NCBI GenBank assembly: GCA_031216915.1 | Contig: CM062289.1 | Location: forward strand, 446,424,910-446,488,909 | Direction: 5' to 3' | Origin: Pictodentalium vernedei | Taxonomy: Eukaryota; Mollusca; Scaphopoda; Dentaliida; Dentaliidae | Length of the DNA stretch: 64,000 nt | In this document: positions 11,100-22,654 of the stretch, piece after piece | How positions within the stretch are numbered: position 1 is the stretch's first letter | Layout of the letters: every line of letters begins with the position of its first letter | Made by a program: the position numbers and the translations under genes | The notes under the pieces: generated by a model | The model's database searches: none | What the model saw: the letters and a program-made list of their open reading frames with translations, nothing else | Told to the model about the DNA's origin: nothing

Positions 11100-11570
11100 T
11101 TTTTGGGGTGGGTGATCCAGACGTGGGGGTAAAGTAAAGTGATCCCCTTGGACGATCTGGGTAAATGAATTGAAATAAAAACCAGAGTACTTGGAATCGG
11201 TTCAGAACTATCCGAACAGAAAAGAAAAGCTAAATATAGTCACAATAAGCAAAACTGTCCCAACTGATAGGCTAGTCTAATTTCTACTCATATAGGGTAT
11301 ACTCCAGAACAAACGGACAGGGTTGGATATAGACAGAAAATATAGCTTAGGATACATAGGTAGAAGCAGAGGATGCTAAAAGAATCCGAATAACCAAGGA
11401 TTTGGGGAAAAATCCAAGCCACATAAACAATTGTCAGGTATATTTGGGTAATTCTATCTGAGAATTCTGCTGGAATCCGAACCAGAAAACTACTCTTTTA
11501 TGCCCAAAATGGGTTATCCATACCAAAAAAAGTCTGTTTTGGGTGGTTTTTATACCCCCGGCCTCTTTTG
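11100..11570. other. Gene-free arm sequence
   Basis: The last 130 bases (GGTAATTCTATCTGAGAATT onward) pair with 37,705-37,760 and 37,125-37,160, which in the right arm are separated by a foldback insertion. The rest has no partner and no recognisable feature. Confidence 0.45.
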
Positions 11571-11574
11571 AGGA

Positions 11575-13095
11575 GGGGGCATTATGTTATCACCATGTCC
11601 ATTGTCCGTCATCGTCTGTCGTCCATCTGTTAACTTTTTTGCATTCGGTCAGTTAACTAAAGTTCTACCAACCAGATCTTTACCGAACATCATATGTGGG
11701 TTAGGTATAATGAGTGGAATAAGCCTATTTATTTTGATCATGATGTGCCAAAGGTCAATGTCAACTCCAATGTTAAATACACTTGAAATTGTTTTCTGCT
11801 CTATAACTAAAGTTTGCAAGACTCATCTTGATATACGTCAGGTTGGAGGTTAGGTATGGTGTGAGGTAGAACCCTATTCATTTTGATGTTGATGTGCCAA
11901 AGGACAAGGTCACTGTGACCTTCAACATTAAATGTATTTGAAACAGATTTCTGCTGCTCATTCTGTCAATTAAGTAAAGTTCTACCAGCTGGATCTTTAC
12001 CAAACTTCATATGTGGGTTAGGTATGATAAGTGGAAGAAGCCTATTTATTTTGACCATGATGTGCCAAAGGTGAAGGTCACAGTGACCTGCAATGTTAAA
12101 TACACTTGAAATTGGTTTCCGATCTATAACTAAAGTTCTGCAGGACTGATCTTGATATAACTCAGTATGGAGGCTAGGTATGGTGTGAGGTAGAACCCTA
12201 TTCATTTTGATGTTGATGTGCCAAAGGACAAGGTCACTGTGACCTTCAACATTAAATGTACTTGATGCCAGTTTCTGCTCAATAACTTAAAACTTTTGCA
12301 GGTTTAATCATAACTCGACTTCGTATGTGGACTTGTTATGATGAGTGGAACAACACTATTTATTTTGACCATGATGTCTGCTGATGTGACACAGGACAAG
12401 GTCACACTGACCTTCAATATTAAATGTTCTTGAAACAGGTTTCTGCTCTATAACTAAACTTTTGCAGGACCAATCTTAACTTAGCTTCATATGTGGCCTA
12501 GGTATGATGAGTGGAACAACTCTATTTATTTTGACCATGATGTCCGGCATCTGTCATCCATCTGTTAACTTTTTGCATTCCGTCAGTTAACTAAAGTTCT
12601 ACCAGCCATATCTTTACCATACTTCATATGTGGGTATGATGAGTGGAACAACCCTGTTTATTTTGACCATGATGTGCCAAAGGTCAAGGTCACAATGGCC
12701 TTCAGTGTTGAATACACTTCATATTGGTTTCCACTTTGTAACTAAAGTTCTGCAAGACTCATCTTAATGTAACTCAGTATGTGTGTTAGGTATGATGAGT
12801 GGAAGAACACCATTTATTTTGTTGATATGTCAAAGGTCAAAGTCACAGTGACCTTTTTGTGTAAACATTTTTTTTTATTACACAAAAAGCCTTGTTTGAT
12901 TATGCATTGTTCCTGTCTAGAGGAAGCTTCCTTTCGATTTTGGACCAGTCAGATGAACCAAGATGACTGCCAAGTCATTATGGCACCCATCTTGAATTTG
13001 GTTTCTGCCCAATAACTCATGAATACTGACTTGAATCAATTTCATTTTTTAGTTATCCATTATTGGTGTCTAGAGGAAGTTTTCTTTTGATTTTG
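11575..13095 (+). repeat. Tandem array carrying ERE-like palindromes
   Basis: About eight degenerate units of roughly 155-170 bp share TATTTTGACCATGATGTGCC, GTTCTACCAG or CTGCAAGAC, and CATATGTGGGTTAGGTATGA. Four contain the exact palindrome AGGTCAnnnTGACCT (11,907; 12,075; 12,231; 12,399) and two a one-mismatch form (12,687; 12,840). The array is absent from the right arm. Short frames in it have no domain. Confidence 0.75.
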
Positions 13096-13284
13096 GATCA
13101 GCTAGCAAATTCTACCAATTGCAGGGACCGATCAGGACTATTTAAAATACGCTCTAGCCTCGGAGCCTATTTTTTCAAAATATGCGCCAGATTTCAATTT
13201 ACGGAGTCACATTGCTGTTTGTGACACACACTGCAAGTATGGCTCTCATCATTTTCATTTAGTACACTATAGCAAACATTGATC

Positions 13285-13370
13285 TTCACTGTGGTTTCTG
13301 ATCAAGTCTTGGCTGCCTATTTAGGCAGCCAAGACTTGATCAGAAACCACAGTGACGATTAATGCTTGGT
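13285..13370. repeat. Near-perfect hairpin, AAGTCTTGGCTGCCT family
   Basis: ACTGTGGTTTCTGATCAAGT and its reverse complement flank CTTGGCTGCCTATTTAGGCAGCCAAG. It shares its core with 5,484-5,562 but has different outer stems. Confidence 0.7.
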
Positions 13371-13439
13371 AATTAAGACTTGAAGTGCTCTACAACAATG
13401 ATAAATGATAATCATATATAAAATACATGTAAGAGTGTC

Positions 13440-14160
13440 TCTCTCAATTATCCATCGAAAGATTATCAAAATATGATCTGAGAAGTTACGCGCCAACGGA
13501 GAAGCCTATTTCTGAGATTTAAGAGCCAGGTCCTGATGTTTGAGAACCAAATATGCACTGGTGTATGCCCAGGTCGGCCCCTGAATTGAATATGGCTGCC
13601 ATGGCTTCCTTTCAATGATAGACCAATTTTTGGATGAGATAACCAGTTCAATATGGCCACCAGGGTGCCCATATTGAATTTGGTTTGCAATCAATAACTA
13701 ATAAATGCTAACATTATTAAATTGTCCAATGTATAGGGACAGTCTCGTAAAGCATCTCATCAATATTGCTCTTCGTCAAGCTTTCGGCCTCTTAGCCTTC
13801 TTCAAGGACCGTTGATAAATTTGCAAACTACATCTCCGCACTACACTAAACAACAGTCAACCTTAAACATACAGTCTCTCAAAATAACCCCAATGGTGGA
13901 CATCTGGGTACATGATGTACTACTAATGTGATCGGTAACTGAGCAAGCTTCATTCTAAACGCCACTATAAGTTATACCACATATTCTTAATCAGATATAC
14001 ATATCACATGGAGTTGTAGCTCATTATCATGGCCAAAAAAAAACATTACTGGAGTAATAAACTGATAAAATTTACTCATCCCATCCCAAGTGGTTTATCC
14101 AAAAATAGGGGGAGAATCAAGAAAATGGCAAGTGTCTGTACTGAAAATGTCATTGCATGA
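13440..14160. other. Gene-free arm sequence
   Basis: 13,880-14,160 pairs with the right arm at about 36,560-36,790. On the minus strand near 13,765-13,805 is TTGAAGAAGGCTAAGAGGCC then GAAAGC, one base off a hammerhead-type core, so a Penelope-like remnant may lie here. Short overlapping minus-strand frames (62-74 codons) are not called. Confidence 0.4.
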
Positions 14161-14397
14161 ACTGGTAGAGTGCTAAATTATTTTTGGTCATCAAAATTTC
14201 ATCACATGTATTTGCCTTGTTACAAGTTATGGGAGAGTGGCACTCTCCCATAAATTTTAACATGGCGAATCCCAACAGACTAAATTATTTTATTTCTAAG
14301 ATAATTTGAAGCATATGCAGAGAATATGGAACCTTTAAGTTGTGGTACCTGCGCTTCATAATAAAGCCCAAATATGGGCTTCCAGCACTCTACCAGT
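14161..14397. mobile_element. Foldback MITE, ACTGGTAGAGTGCT ends
   Basis: Perfect 14-bp terminal inverted repeats ACTGGTAGAGTGCT / AGCACTCTACCAGT. Absent from the right arm near 36,530, where the flanks are continuous. A small internal hairpin GGGAGAGTGGCACTCTCCC is present. Superfamily unassigned. Confidence 0.65.
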
Positions 14398-14801
14398 TAA
14401 CAGAATTGGTATATGTGGTTGCCAAAGTGTTTTCTGCAGTTTTTGATAATAATATGTCCAGATCAATGCAACTACACTCATACAATCATCCACTGAATGG
14501 GCTACTGTCTACGAATTGTCATCAATTTTTGGTTCAACATTGTCCATTATTGTATATTGAAAACTCTATAATTTTCACTCACAATGACCATTTACTACCT
14601 ACATGTTACAAAATAACAGTGGAATTGGCTCTCTGTCATGTTTTTGAGAACTGATATATGCCAAAATCTCATTTTCGGAGAATTTTCGAAAAAAGAGCCC
14701 TGAAAATATGTGATTTTCTGAAGACTGGATGAGGTATGACTCACAAGAATTTGGTTTTCTGATCCGTTAGGTAATGACGATTCTAAACATATTCACATAC
14801 C

Positions 14802-15131
14802 TTTTGGCACAATGGCTAATCGTGACCGTGGCAGTTTTTACGGGTGGAGGAAGATGGAGTACCCAGAGAGAACCACGGAGCATCGACGAGCAATTGTCAG
14901 CTCCTCAACATTCTAACTCTGTTCAAGCTCCACCCAAGCAGGGTTACAGACATGTGCACCATTGACGTGCAGTATGCCTTAGTACACGGCGTCATCGTGC
15001 CCCCATGTAGGCAACCAGGATAAAGTGCCTTTCACAAGGACACAAAGCAGGTCGTCCGAGATGGGGATCGAACTCGGGACCTCTAGCCCAGAAGTCCAAC
15101 AGTCTACCACCACTGAGCCACCGTGCTCCCA
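14802..15131 (-). repeat. tRNA-headed SINE
   Basis: On the minus strand the element starts with a tRNA-like head: A-box-like TGGCTCAGTGGTGG and B-box-like GAGTTCGATCCCC. It continues through AAAGGCACTTTATCC, which resembles the conserved central block of widespread marine invertebrate SINEs, to GATTAGCCATTGTGCC. It is about 85% identical by eye to 44,567-44,933. The right arm lacks it but has about 75 other bases at the junction. Confidence 0.65.
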
Positions 15132-15186
15132 TTTTGGTGATTCAAGAATTTTTAGTGCTAGTGACATTTGCAGTTTGTGTATAATG

Positions 15187-15438
15187 TTAACTCTTAACCC
15201 ACTGAGTATTTTCAAGATATTTTTCATCAAATCTAGTCATGGCTTCTATAAAGCAGCCATGACTAGATTTGATGAAAAATTCATCTAAAGCTAACTCAAG
15301 AAATCTTTGATGAAAAAGTCCATTCAATTTCCCGGAGGAAAATTTGAATAATGTGCCCAAATTATCCCTCTTTCTAATATTAGCAAGAGAGTATCTGTTA
15401 TGGGTAGGAATATCTGCCAGCAGCATGCAAGGAGTTAA
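15187..15438. mobile_element. piggyBac-like foldback MITE
   Basis: Flanked by TTAA (15,187-15,190 and 15,435-15,438); ends CTCTTAACCC and GCAAGGAG. Internal hairpin at about 15,216-15,288 pairs TTTTTCATCAAATCTAGTCA with its inverse around GGCTTCTATAAAGCAGCC. The right arm near 34,797 keeps the empty site ATGTTAAAGGACATC, with one TTAA. Confidence 0.75.
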
Positions 15439-15479
15439 TGGCCAAGGACACTTGTCACACATACATAAGCATAGGCTTG

Positions 15480-16298
15480 TATCATGGAAGAGTGCCCCTT
15501 AGGTTCTTATTCATTACAGAAAGCATTTTCCAACAGATTATAGTGTATTAGTGTTGGTTAAAAGTCTGTGTGATGTGGACACAGACTGCGAAGAGGCACA
15601 GAATTGTATCCCATAAATATTTTTGCTTTAAACACGTCTCGGCATGTGTTTTTGATATCCGTGTCAGACGTTTAAAGCATTGATGTGAGGGAAAAAGTCA
15701 ACAGAAAAAATGCAAGTTTAAGTTGATGTTTGCAAAAGATGGTAAACTGGTGAGTATTTCATTTTAATCTGTGACTATTTAACCATTATTTTTAAACTCT
15801 TTGCATTTTCTGTGATGGGCATGGTCCATTTTTAGCACAAGGCAGTGATGGCACCAGAATTTAGTGATAGAGCTTGTGCTCTCCGACACAGAGGCTAGGG
15901 TATTCCCCAAAAAGCATACAATAAAGGATGCAGTTTCCCCCCCTTGTTTTTTTTTTTTTGTTTTTTTTTTTGTTTTTGTTTTTGTTTTTTTTTTGGGGGG
16001 GTGGGGGGGGTAACCCTCTCCAACTGTACCCAACCCACCCTCACCTGGCACCACCCAGGTGCCAAATGAAACAAAAGTGAGGGGTGGCATGGGGGTGGGT
16101 GTTAAGTCACTTGCCAGTTTCTGTACTCCGTGCATTTTCTGTATTGTTTGGAAATAGCGTTATATATTATTAAGACTATTGGACTGAATGCTCAGAGTAT
16201 CAGTGAATATCTGATTTTCAGAACTTCACAAGCTAACTCCACCACAACTTCCTAAATTCTACACCTTATCAGTCTTGACAGTCTCTACTACTGATGTA
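15480..16298. other. Gene-free arm sequence with T/G homopolymers
   Basis: Mirrored by 33,070-34,790. Contains T and G tracts at 15,945-16,010 that give a spurious Lys/Pro-rich minus-strand frame. No gene seen. Confidence 0.5.
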
Positions 16299-16303
16299 TA
16301 TAG

Positions 16304-18630
16304 GAAAAAGGTGAATGAGATAAAGAATAATAATAGGAAGGAGCGCAATTGCAGTCTTGCCAGAACAATAAAGAAAACGGGGGGTTCGAGCTCAAACGTA
16401 TTTTGGAACTGGGTAAATAAACGGGGGAAAAGTAGTGTGCAGAGTATCAAAGTGGATGGGGAAAGTACAGAAGATAAAGGCCGTATCGCTTCAGAGTTAG
16501 TCAAGCACTGGGAAAAGATAAACGATAGGCGATGGGGCAGTGGGTCCCCACCAAAAAGAAATACACTGGTGGAGGAGAACCTATCCAATCGTGTATGTAG
16601 CGAAATAACGGCAGAAGAAGTGCGGAACGTGGTCTCGAAACTAAAAAATGGTAAAGCGGGAGGGACTGATGAAATTCCGAACGAATTCCTCAAAAATGGA
16701 GGGGAGGCACTTATTGAAGTCCTGACAAACCTTTTCAACCTGGCTCTGCGAAAGCAAGAGGTCCCCAGAGAGTGGAGGGAAAGTAAGGTGTCGTTCATAC
16801 ACAAAAAGGGGGATAAGGAAGTTCTAGATAACTATAGGGGGATATCAGTTAGTAGTAACATCGGGAAAGTATTCTGTAAGCTCATATACAGTAGACTAGA
16901 GGAAGTTATTGAAGAGAAAGGTTTTCTAGGAGAAATTCAAAATGGTTTCAGGAAAGGACGAAGAGTCACTGATCACCTATTTACACTCACCCAACTGATA
17001 GAATCAACAAAGGCTGAAAAGAAAAAGATGTTTCTGGCATTTCTAGATGTGAAAAAAGCGTACGACCGAGTGTGGAGGGAAGGTATGTGGCGAAAGCTCG
17101 AGGGCATCGGACTGGGGGGTGACTTTGTGGGAATCATGAAAGCACTGTATACAGATGTGCAAAGCCAACTCAGTCTAGGGAGTATCACTACAAAACGAGT
17201 CCCTATGGATATAGGCCTCAAGCAGGGGTGTATCTTTTCACCGATTTTGTTTGCATTGTATGTTAAAGATTTAGGGGACGAACTAATTCAGAGTGCGGAG
17301 GGGGTAAATGTTGGAGACATAAAGATACCAGGCTTATTCTTTGCGGACGACATGGTGTTAATGTCTAGAACTGAACAGGGGCTAGAGAAATTGCTGGAAA
17401 TTGTTGGTAGTTATGGGAACACTTGGCGGCTCGAACTAAATGAAAATAAAAGCAAGGTAATACCCGTTGGACGCAAGGTAGATATGACGAAGAGATGGAG
17501 AGTGGGGGAGTTCTCAATCCCCGAAGGGGAAAGCAAACAAATCACTGTAGGAGAAAAGGGAGAGTATGAGTATCTAGGGGTAAGCATAAATATAACGGGA
17601 AGAGGGGTGTACAGAAATTACTCAGCCAAACTGATTCTGAAAGGGAAAAGAATTCTGAACCAACTAAAACTTTTAGGGAAAAATAGTTTCAACAAGGTCT
17701 TTGTGGGGAAAACACTGTGGGAGAGGGTGGGTTTACCAAGTATAACGTATGGCACGGACGTGATTCCATTAAACCAAACCGTTATTAAAAAGTTGGAAAG
17801 TACTCAGAATGATGCCGGCAGATGGATAACAGGGTCGAGTAATGCTGCAGCTTTGGAAGCAGTAAGGGGGGAGCTTGGGTGGATGAAAATCAAGGACAGG
17901 GTAGATTTGGGAAAACTGTGTTACTTTAACTACTTGAGAAACCTGCCTGACAACCGGTGGTGCAAATTGATGCTCGATACCATTTGGAATTCTAATATAG
18001 AAACGGGGTGGTCAAAACATGTGAGGGAACTAATGGACAATTACTCTATAGAGGTCACAAACATAGAAGTAGGAATGAAAGAAGGCAAAAGGTTTGTCAA
18101 AGAGAGAGTCATGGAAGATTGCAATCGAAACTGGCGAGCAGGGGTTAGCGTGAAAAGATCACTGCAGGGGTTACAATATAAAGAAAAGCCAGCTTTTGAG
18201 AAGTACCTAGATGGCACCTTTGGAGGGTCACTGCTGTTCAAACTGAGATCAAGATCACTGGAGCTTCGGGGAAAAATTGGGAGAGATGGGGAAAAGGGAT
18301 GCCAAATGTGCCACTCTGGAGTAGTGGAGACCCTGGAACATTTTCTCTTGGAATGCCCACAGTATATACCTCATAGAATAAAATTTACTGGAAGAATAAT
18401 GCAGAAGTGGGGTGAAGAAACAAAGGATAGATGGCTGAAGGCGGACACGAGGGAGAGGGTAGGAATGCTTATTGAAGAAATTGAAAAAGAGGAAGTGAGG
18501 GACACTATTAAGCAGTTTATATCTGAATGCTGGGAGGAGAGGAGGGGAAGAGGGGGTGGGGTGCTGGGGGAATGATGGCCTTCTCTTATGAGGACCGCGA
18601 CAAATCAGCGGCTGGCCAAAGAGTTATTAT
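16304..18630 (+). mobile_element. 5'-truncated LINE with long open RT frame, family A
   Basis: The right arm holds the empty site (about 33,055, GATGGATATAGTCC), so both junctions are visible. The insertion is flanked by TATAG (16,299-16,303 and 18,631-18,635). The 3' end reads CAAATCAGCGGCTGGCC then TTATTATTA, shared with three other copies on the minus strand (29,047; 31,623; 35,818). The 5' end is truncated inside the coding region. Confidence 0.85.
16305..18575 (+). CDS. Non-LTR reverse transcriptase, 5'-truncated but open
   Basis: About 756 codons are open from the 5' junction to the stop. The frame can be followed ten codons further upstream to a TTG at 16,275, but those codons are flanking DNA and the native start is lost. 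Numbering from 16,275, the RT fingers region is near residues 128-200 (KAGGTDEIP, YRGISV), motif A about 255-266 (FLDVKKAYDRVW), motif B about 313-325 (GLKQGCIFSP) and motif C about 354-361 (LFFADDMVLM). FADD supplies the catalytic aspartates. Near 675-700 is a zinc-finger-like CQMCxSGVVETLEHFLLECP. No endonuclease domain is present, consistent with 5' truncation. An uninterrupted frame of this length implies a recent insertion. In a full-length source the protein would perform target-primed reverse transcription in the nucleus. LINE clade not assigned. Confidence 0.85.
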   Translation, partial: KKVNEIKNNNRKERNCSLARTIKKTGGSSSNVFWNWVNKRGKSSVQSIKVDGESTEDKGRIASELVKHWEKINDRRWGSGSPPKRNTLVEENLSNRVCSEITAEEVRNVVSKLKNGKAGGTDEIPNEFLKNGGEALIEVLTNLFNLALRKQEVPREWRESKVSFIHKKGDKEVLDNYRGISVSSNIGKVFCKLIYSRLEEVIEEKGFLGEIQNGFRKGRRVTDHLFTLTQLIESTKAEKKKMFLAFLDVKKAYDRVWREGMWRKLEGIGLGGDFVGIMKALYTDVQSQLSLGSITTKRVPMDIGLKQGCIFSPILFALYVKDLGDELIQSAEGVNVGDIKIPGLFFADDMVLMSRTEQGLEKLLEIVGSYGNTWRLELNENKSKVIPVGRKVDMTKRWRVGEFSIPEGESKQITVGEKGEYEYLGVSINITGRGVYRNYSAKLILKGKRILNQLKLLGKNSFNKVFVGKTLWERVGLPSITYGTDVIPLNQTVIKKLESTQNDAGRWITGSSNAAALEAVRGELGWMKIKDRVDLGKLCYFNYLRNLPDNRWCKLMLDTIWNSNIETGWSKHVRELMDNYSIEVTNIEVGMKEGKRFVKERVMEDCNRNWRAGVSVKRSLQGLQYKEKPAFEKYLDGTFGGSLLFKLRSRSLELRGKIGRDGEKGCQMCHSGVVETLEHFLLECPQYIPHRIKFTGRIMQKWGEETKDRWLKADTRERVGMLIEEIEKEEVRDTIKQFISECWEERRGRGGGVLGE

Positions 18631-18635
18631 TATAG

Positions 18636-19080
18636 TCCAAGCTGGAACACTTTGGTTGTTACATCCACTTATAACTGCCTTGTTGGTAAGTAAGAGGTGG
18701 GTGTAAAAACCACAGGGTTCATTGTGGTCCTTAAAAACCTTTAAAGTCCTTATATGGTTGAGGGTAAGATTATTTTTCCTGGTCTGGATTTGTCTATCAA
18801 ATTTTGTTTTTTTACAAATTATTGGAGAATGCCCACATGCACCCTGCCCACATGCACTCTCCAATAATTTGTAATAAAACAAATTTATATAACCAAAATA
18901 TTATTTGCCTTTGACTGAATATGGAACATGAACTAAAAGAAGAAAATGTGGGGTTTTGCCCTGGTACCCTCATTTTTTGAAAGCCCTGATAGTGGCTTCT
19001 AGCACTCAACCAGTTAAATTGAAAATGTGTTTTCAATTAGACCTTCAAAGTGGTTGAAATTTGGGCATTAGCCTTGAAAG
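18636..19080. repeat. Arm sequence with terminal-dyad hairpin element
   Basis: Pairs with 32,690-33,050. A hairpin at about 18,800-18,890 pairs TTTTACAAATTATTGGAGA with TCTCCAATAATTTGTAAT. Flanking copies of AACCACAGGGTTCATTGTGG and CAACCAGTTAAATTG suggest a larger foldback. Present in both arms, so older than the duplication. No gene. Confidence 0.55.
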
Positions 19081-19239
19081 TTATTGGTTTTTAAGAATTA
19101 CTGCATCAAAAATTTTAATTTTTGTTGCACCGCATTCATTGCTTTGTAACAGAAATTAAAAGTTTTAAGTACAGTGAAACCCTGTTAAGTGAATAGCCAC
19201 TTTGCTGGTAACACCTATACAATGTTAGGGAATATTCGG

Positions 19240-20545
19240 TTAACAGGGATGAGGTCACTTTGTTGTATTCTAGAGACAAACTGAACATTTATTCTATTGT
19301 ATCTTGTTTGACAGTGGTTTGACCCCTTTCCTGTATTCTAGATACAAACTGAGCATCTATTCTATTGTATCTTGATTAACAGTGATTTGACCACTTTCCC
19401 GTATTCTAGATACAAACTGAGCATCTATTCTATTGTATCTTGTTTGACAGTGGTTTGCCCACGTTCCTGTATTCTAGATACAAACTGAGCATCTATTCTA
19501 TTGTACTTTGTTTGACAGTGATTTGACCACTTCTCTGTATTCTTGATACTAACTGAGCATCTATTCTGTTGTACTTTGTTTGACAGTGGTTTGACCCCTT
19601 TCCTGTATTCTAGATACAAACTGAGCATCTATTCTATTGTATCTTGATTAACAGTGATTTGACTACTTTCCCGTATTCTAGATACAAACTGAGCATCTAT
19701 TCTGTTGTACTTTGTTTGACAGTGATTTGACTGTTTTCCCGTATTCTAGATACAAACTGAGCATCTATTCTATTGTACTTTGTTTGACAGTGATTTGACC
19801 ACTTTCCCGTATTCTAGATACAAACTGAGCATCTATTCTGTTGTACTTTGTTTGACAGTGATTTGACCACTTTCCTGTATTCTAGATACAAACTGAGCAT
19901 CTATTCTATTGTATCTTGATTAACAGTGATTTGACCACTTTCCCGTATTCTAGATACAAACTGAGCATCTATTCTGTTGTACTTTGTTTGACAGTGATTT
20001 GACTGTTTTCCCGTATTCTAGATACAAACTGAGCATTTATTCTATTGTATCTTGTTTGACAGTGATTTGACCACTTTCCTGTATTCTAGAGACAAACTGA
20101 GCATCTATTCTATTGTATCTTGATTAACAGTGATTTGACCACTTTCCCGTATTCTAGATACAAACTGAGCATCTATTCTGTTGTACTTTGTTTGACAGTG
20201 ATTTGACTGTTTTCCTGTATTCTAGATACAAACTGAGCATCTATTCTATTGTACTTTGACAGTGATTTGGCTGCTTTCCTGTTTTCTAGATACAAACTGA
20301 GCATTTATTCTATTGTATCTTGTTTGACAGTGATTTGACTGCTTTCCTGTATTCTATAGACAAACTCAGTAGTTATTCTATTTCTTGTTTAACAGTGATT
20401 TGTCCACTTTCCTGTATTCAAGAGACAAACTCCGCATTTATTCTATTTTATTTCATTTGACAGTCATTTGACCACTTTCCTGTATTCAAGATCTATACAA
20501 ACTGAGCATTTATTCTATTATATTTTGTTTGACAGAGATCATTGG
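19240..20545 (+). repeat. 68-bp satellite, left arm, about 19 units
   Basis: Unit: GTATTCTAGATACAAACTGA, GCATCTATTCTATTGTATCT, TGTTTGACAGTGATTTGACC, ACTTTCC. Units differ mainly at TATCTTGTTTGAC versus TATCTTGATTAAC versus TACTTTGTTTGAC. The same satellite is inverted and larger in the right arm. The flank at 19,170-19,250 (ACAGTGAAACCCTGTTAAGT and GGTTAACAGGG) may mark the ends of an element carrying the array. Confidence 0.9.
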
Positions 20546-20589
20546 GTGTGTTAATCTTTTTATCAGTCATGGGCCTGTACAGGGCTCCA

Positions 20590-21560
20590 ACAGAATAAAC
20601 CCTGTGGGAATCCAAAAGCTCTTAAAATGTCAGTTTCAGAGGTCAAACGTGGGTCTGAATGAAAAATAAATCTACTGAAGTTTTCAAAATACAAATGCAG
20701 GTCGTGTTAGCCCTTCACGTAGTGTATTGGTCAAATCAGAATAACACTATACACAGAGGCCGACATTGAACTGTTTCCTTCAATTTTCTGCCTATCACAC
20801 ATAGCTTGTATATACTATGACCCCTCGTTGGATCGAGCTCATCAATCTTGTTCCATCAAGGGGCAAAAGTTATGTCGTTGAAACGAAAAATCAAAATGTT
20901 TAGTTAGTGCAAGAAAATAAAATTGCGTGAGTTGTCTTACGGTATTCCTGTGTGGTCTTGGATTCATGGAATGGCCTTGAATTGACTAAAGGCCTTGAAA
21001 TCCTGGAAAACTGGCCTAGAGGACTCGAAAAGCCTTGAATATTCACGAAATAAAAACGCCCACAAATCGCGTCATCTTTCATATGCCAGAGATCGTGAAG
21101 TCTTAGTCCATACTTGGATCCTCCAGTCTTTAGTGTTCCCTTCACGGGAAGTGCGAGGAGGGGGTAATTTACCCCCTCCTCCCACTTCCCTTGAAGGGAA
21201 GTGCGAGGATGTGGTATTGAGCCAAGGGTCCTAGTGAGGACTAGTGGAGGCGGGACCTGGAAAATCCTTGAATTTGGCTTTTATATGTCCTTGAAAGAAG
21301 CTGGAAAATGTCGAGAAAAGGCTTTGAATAGCGTTGAATATCTTTTCTTCCCAGCGTGTACCCTGTTCTGGGCTTATTGTATAAAGAGTCAAAACAATGT
21401 CTGACAGTGCTGAATAGTCACAGCCGGGACACATCAGCCTGCTAGATTCGTGCCTATGGTAGGTTCCAAAATTAAGTTTTTTTTGTGAAATAGACGTAAT
21501 TTCTTTCGTTTTCTAAGGAGACGATGTATATGGTGTAATTATGTGAATATGAATATGGTG
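20590..21560. other. Gene-free arm sequence
   Basis: Mirrored by 28,440-29,640. Contains a short hairpin at about 21,136-21,212 (CACTTCCCTTGAAGGGAAGTG and GGGGGTAATTTACCCCC). In the right arm the equivalent spot is a 22-G run. Open frames up to about 80 codons are on different strands in the two arms and are not called. Confidence 0.5.
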
Positions 21561-21672
21561 AGGGAACTCCCCCCCCCCCCCCACCCCCGCGGCAGTCCAA
21601 AGTTTTGATAGCTAGAAATGTCAAGCCTCAATCTACCCTCCCCCCCCCCCCCCTGGTAACCCCGTGAAGTGT

Positions 21673-21876
21673 GAAACAGTGCTTGTTTACCGTGGTAAAC
21701 AAACTTTTTCAGTGGTAAAATAGGACACAGTCACTAATGGGTGGGGTGGAAGTCGTCTAAAGTAGGCAAAATGGGTACAAACGATTGACGAAACTTGACT
21801 TTATCTCCATATTGTGGCCACGACTTGCCATTGTGCAGAACTATGTGACCTTAAACACCAAATAAATAACCTCAAT
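21673..21876 (+). repeat. SINE-like element
   Basis: Head GTGAAGTGTGAAACAGTGCT with TTACCGTGGTAAAC; 3' end GCCATTGTGCAGAAC and GACCTTAAACACCAAATAAA. Related to 5,850-6,052. A 3' fragment remains in the right arm at 28,283-28,390. Confidence 0.5.
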
Positions 21877-22411
21877 CTACCAACAGCTGGAAATTTCAAA
21901 ATCTAGGGTACTATTGGGATTAACTTTCGTGGCATTTTATTGGTTTCTATTACCGTTTCTAACAGTAAATTGGGGATTGTTAAATTTCATGGAATTTTCT
22001 GTGTGGAGGCAAAATTTCCAACTCCGGAACCCAAAGGTCCCATATTTCGAACAAAGGGAAGTGAGTGCATTCGGATTTCTTCAGCAAGAGGGTGCAAATG
22101 GTTTTCTAAAAACTTGGTTGTTCGGCAGTCGGGGTGGGGTGTGTGGGAGGGAGGGGGCAGGAGATTCCCCGTCAACTAAAACTCTCTAGCCATATTCCTG
22201 GTCAAAAATTCCTCCTTTACCCCTCCCCCCCCTCCCCTTCAAAATTATATGGAAGTGCATCTTAGGTTCCTCGTGTGCTTTCTTTGACTCGTTAGCACGT
22301 GCTTTCAAATTTGACAGGGAAGCGATTTTAGTTGTTTGTTTTTTATTTTTTTCGAGTATCACTGCTTTGTTGCAGTTTATGAGATTTCGCACCTCAGTTT
22401 CCGTTGGTTTT

Positions 22412-22603
22412 TCAAATATTGGCCTTTTGTTCTTCTGGATTTAAAACCTGAAGAGTGAGCTGACAAACATTCATCACAGGGCGGCAGTTGGCTATGAATG
22501 AGGTGTGAAATCCATTGTCCCCTGTTGGTGATCGTTTCTGTTTCACTGCTTGCTTTGTATTTGCCGTGTTATTCATGAAACATTTCTCCCTTCGGCTTTC
22601 CAA
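22412..22603 (-). CDS. Short ORF preserved in both arms (left copy)
   Basis: 63 codons, product unknown, rich in Lys, Asn and Thr. The right-arm partner at 27,531-27,728 encodes a similar 65-residue product; the difference in length is a 6-nt gap that keeps the frame. Shared blocks include KQAVKQKRSPT and DNGFHTSFIAN followed by CRPVMNVCQLTLQV. No signal peptide, membrane segment or known domain seen. It could be an exon of a captured gene, or chance; an in-frame gap is only weak support. Confidence 0.3.
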   Translation of the reverse strand: MESRREKCFMNNTANTKQAVKQKRSPTGDNGFHTSFIANCRPVMNVCQLTLQVLNPEEQKANI

Positions 22604-22654
22604 AACGAATTAAACTTCCACATCCCATTTCTGTCATAAACCACATGCAAACAA

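Noticed and set aside
15779-16135. Lys/Pro-rich 118-codon minus-strand frame
   Set aside because: Caused by T and G homopolymers; the mirrored frame at 34,199-34,441 has a different composition.
16259-16804. 181-codon minus-strand frame opposite the LINE
   Set aside because: Antisense shadow of the reverse transcriptase frame, Phe/Ser-rich.
19240-20545. CRISPR-like array
   Set aside because: 68-bp units are contiguous without unique spacers; this is a eukaryotic satellite.
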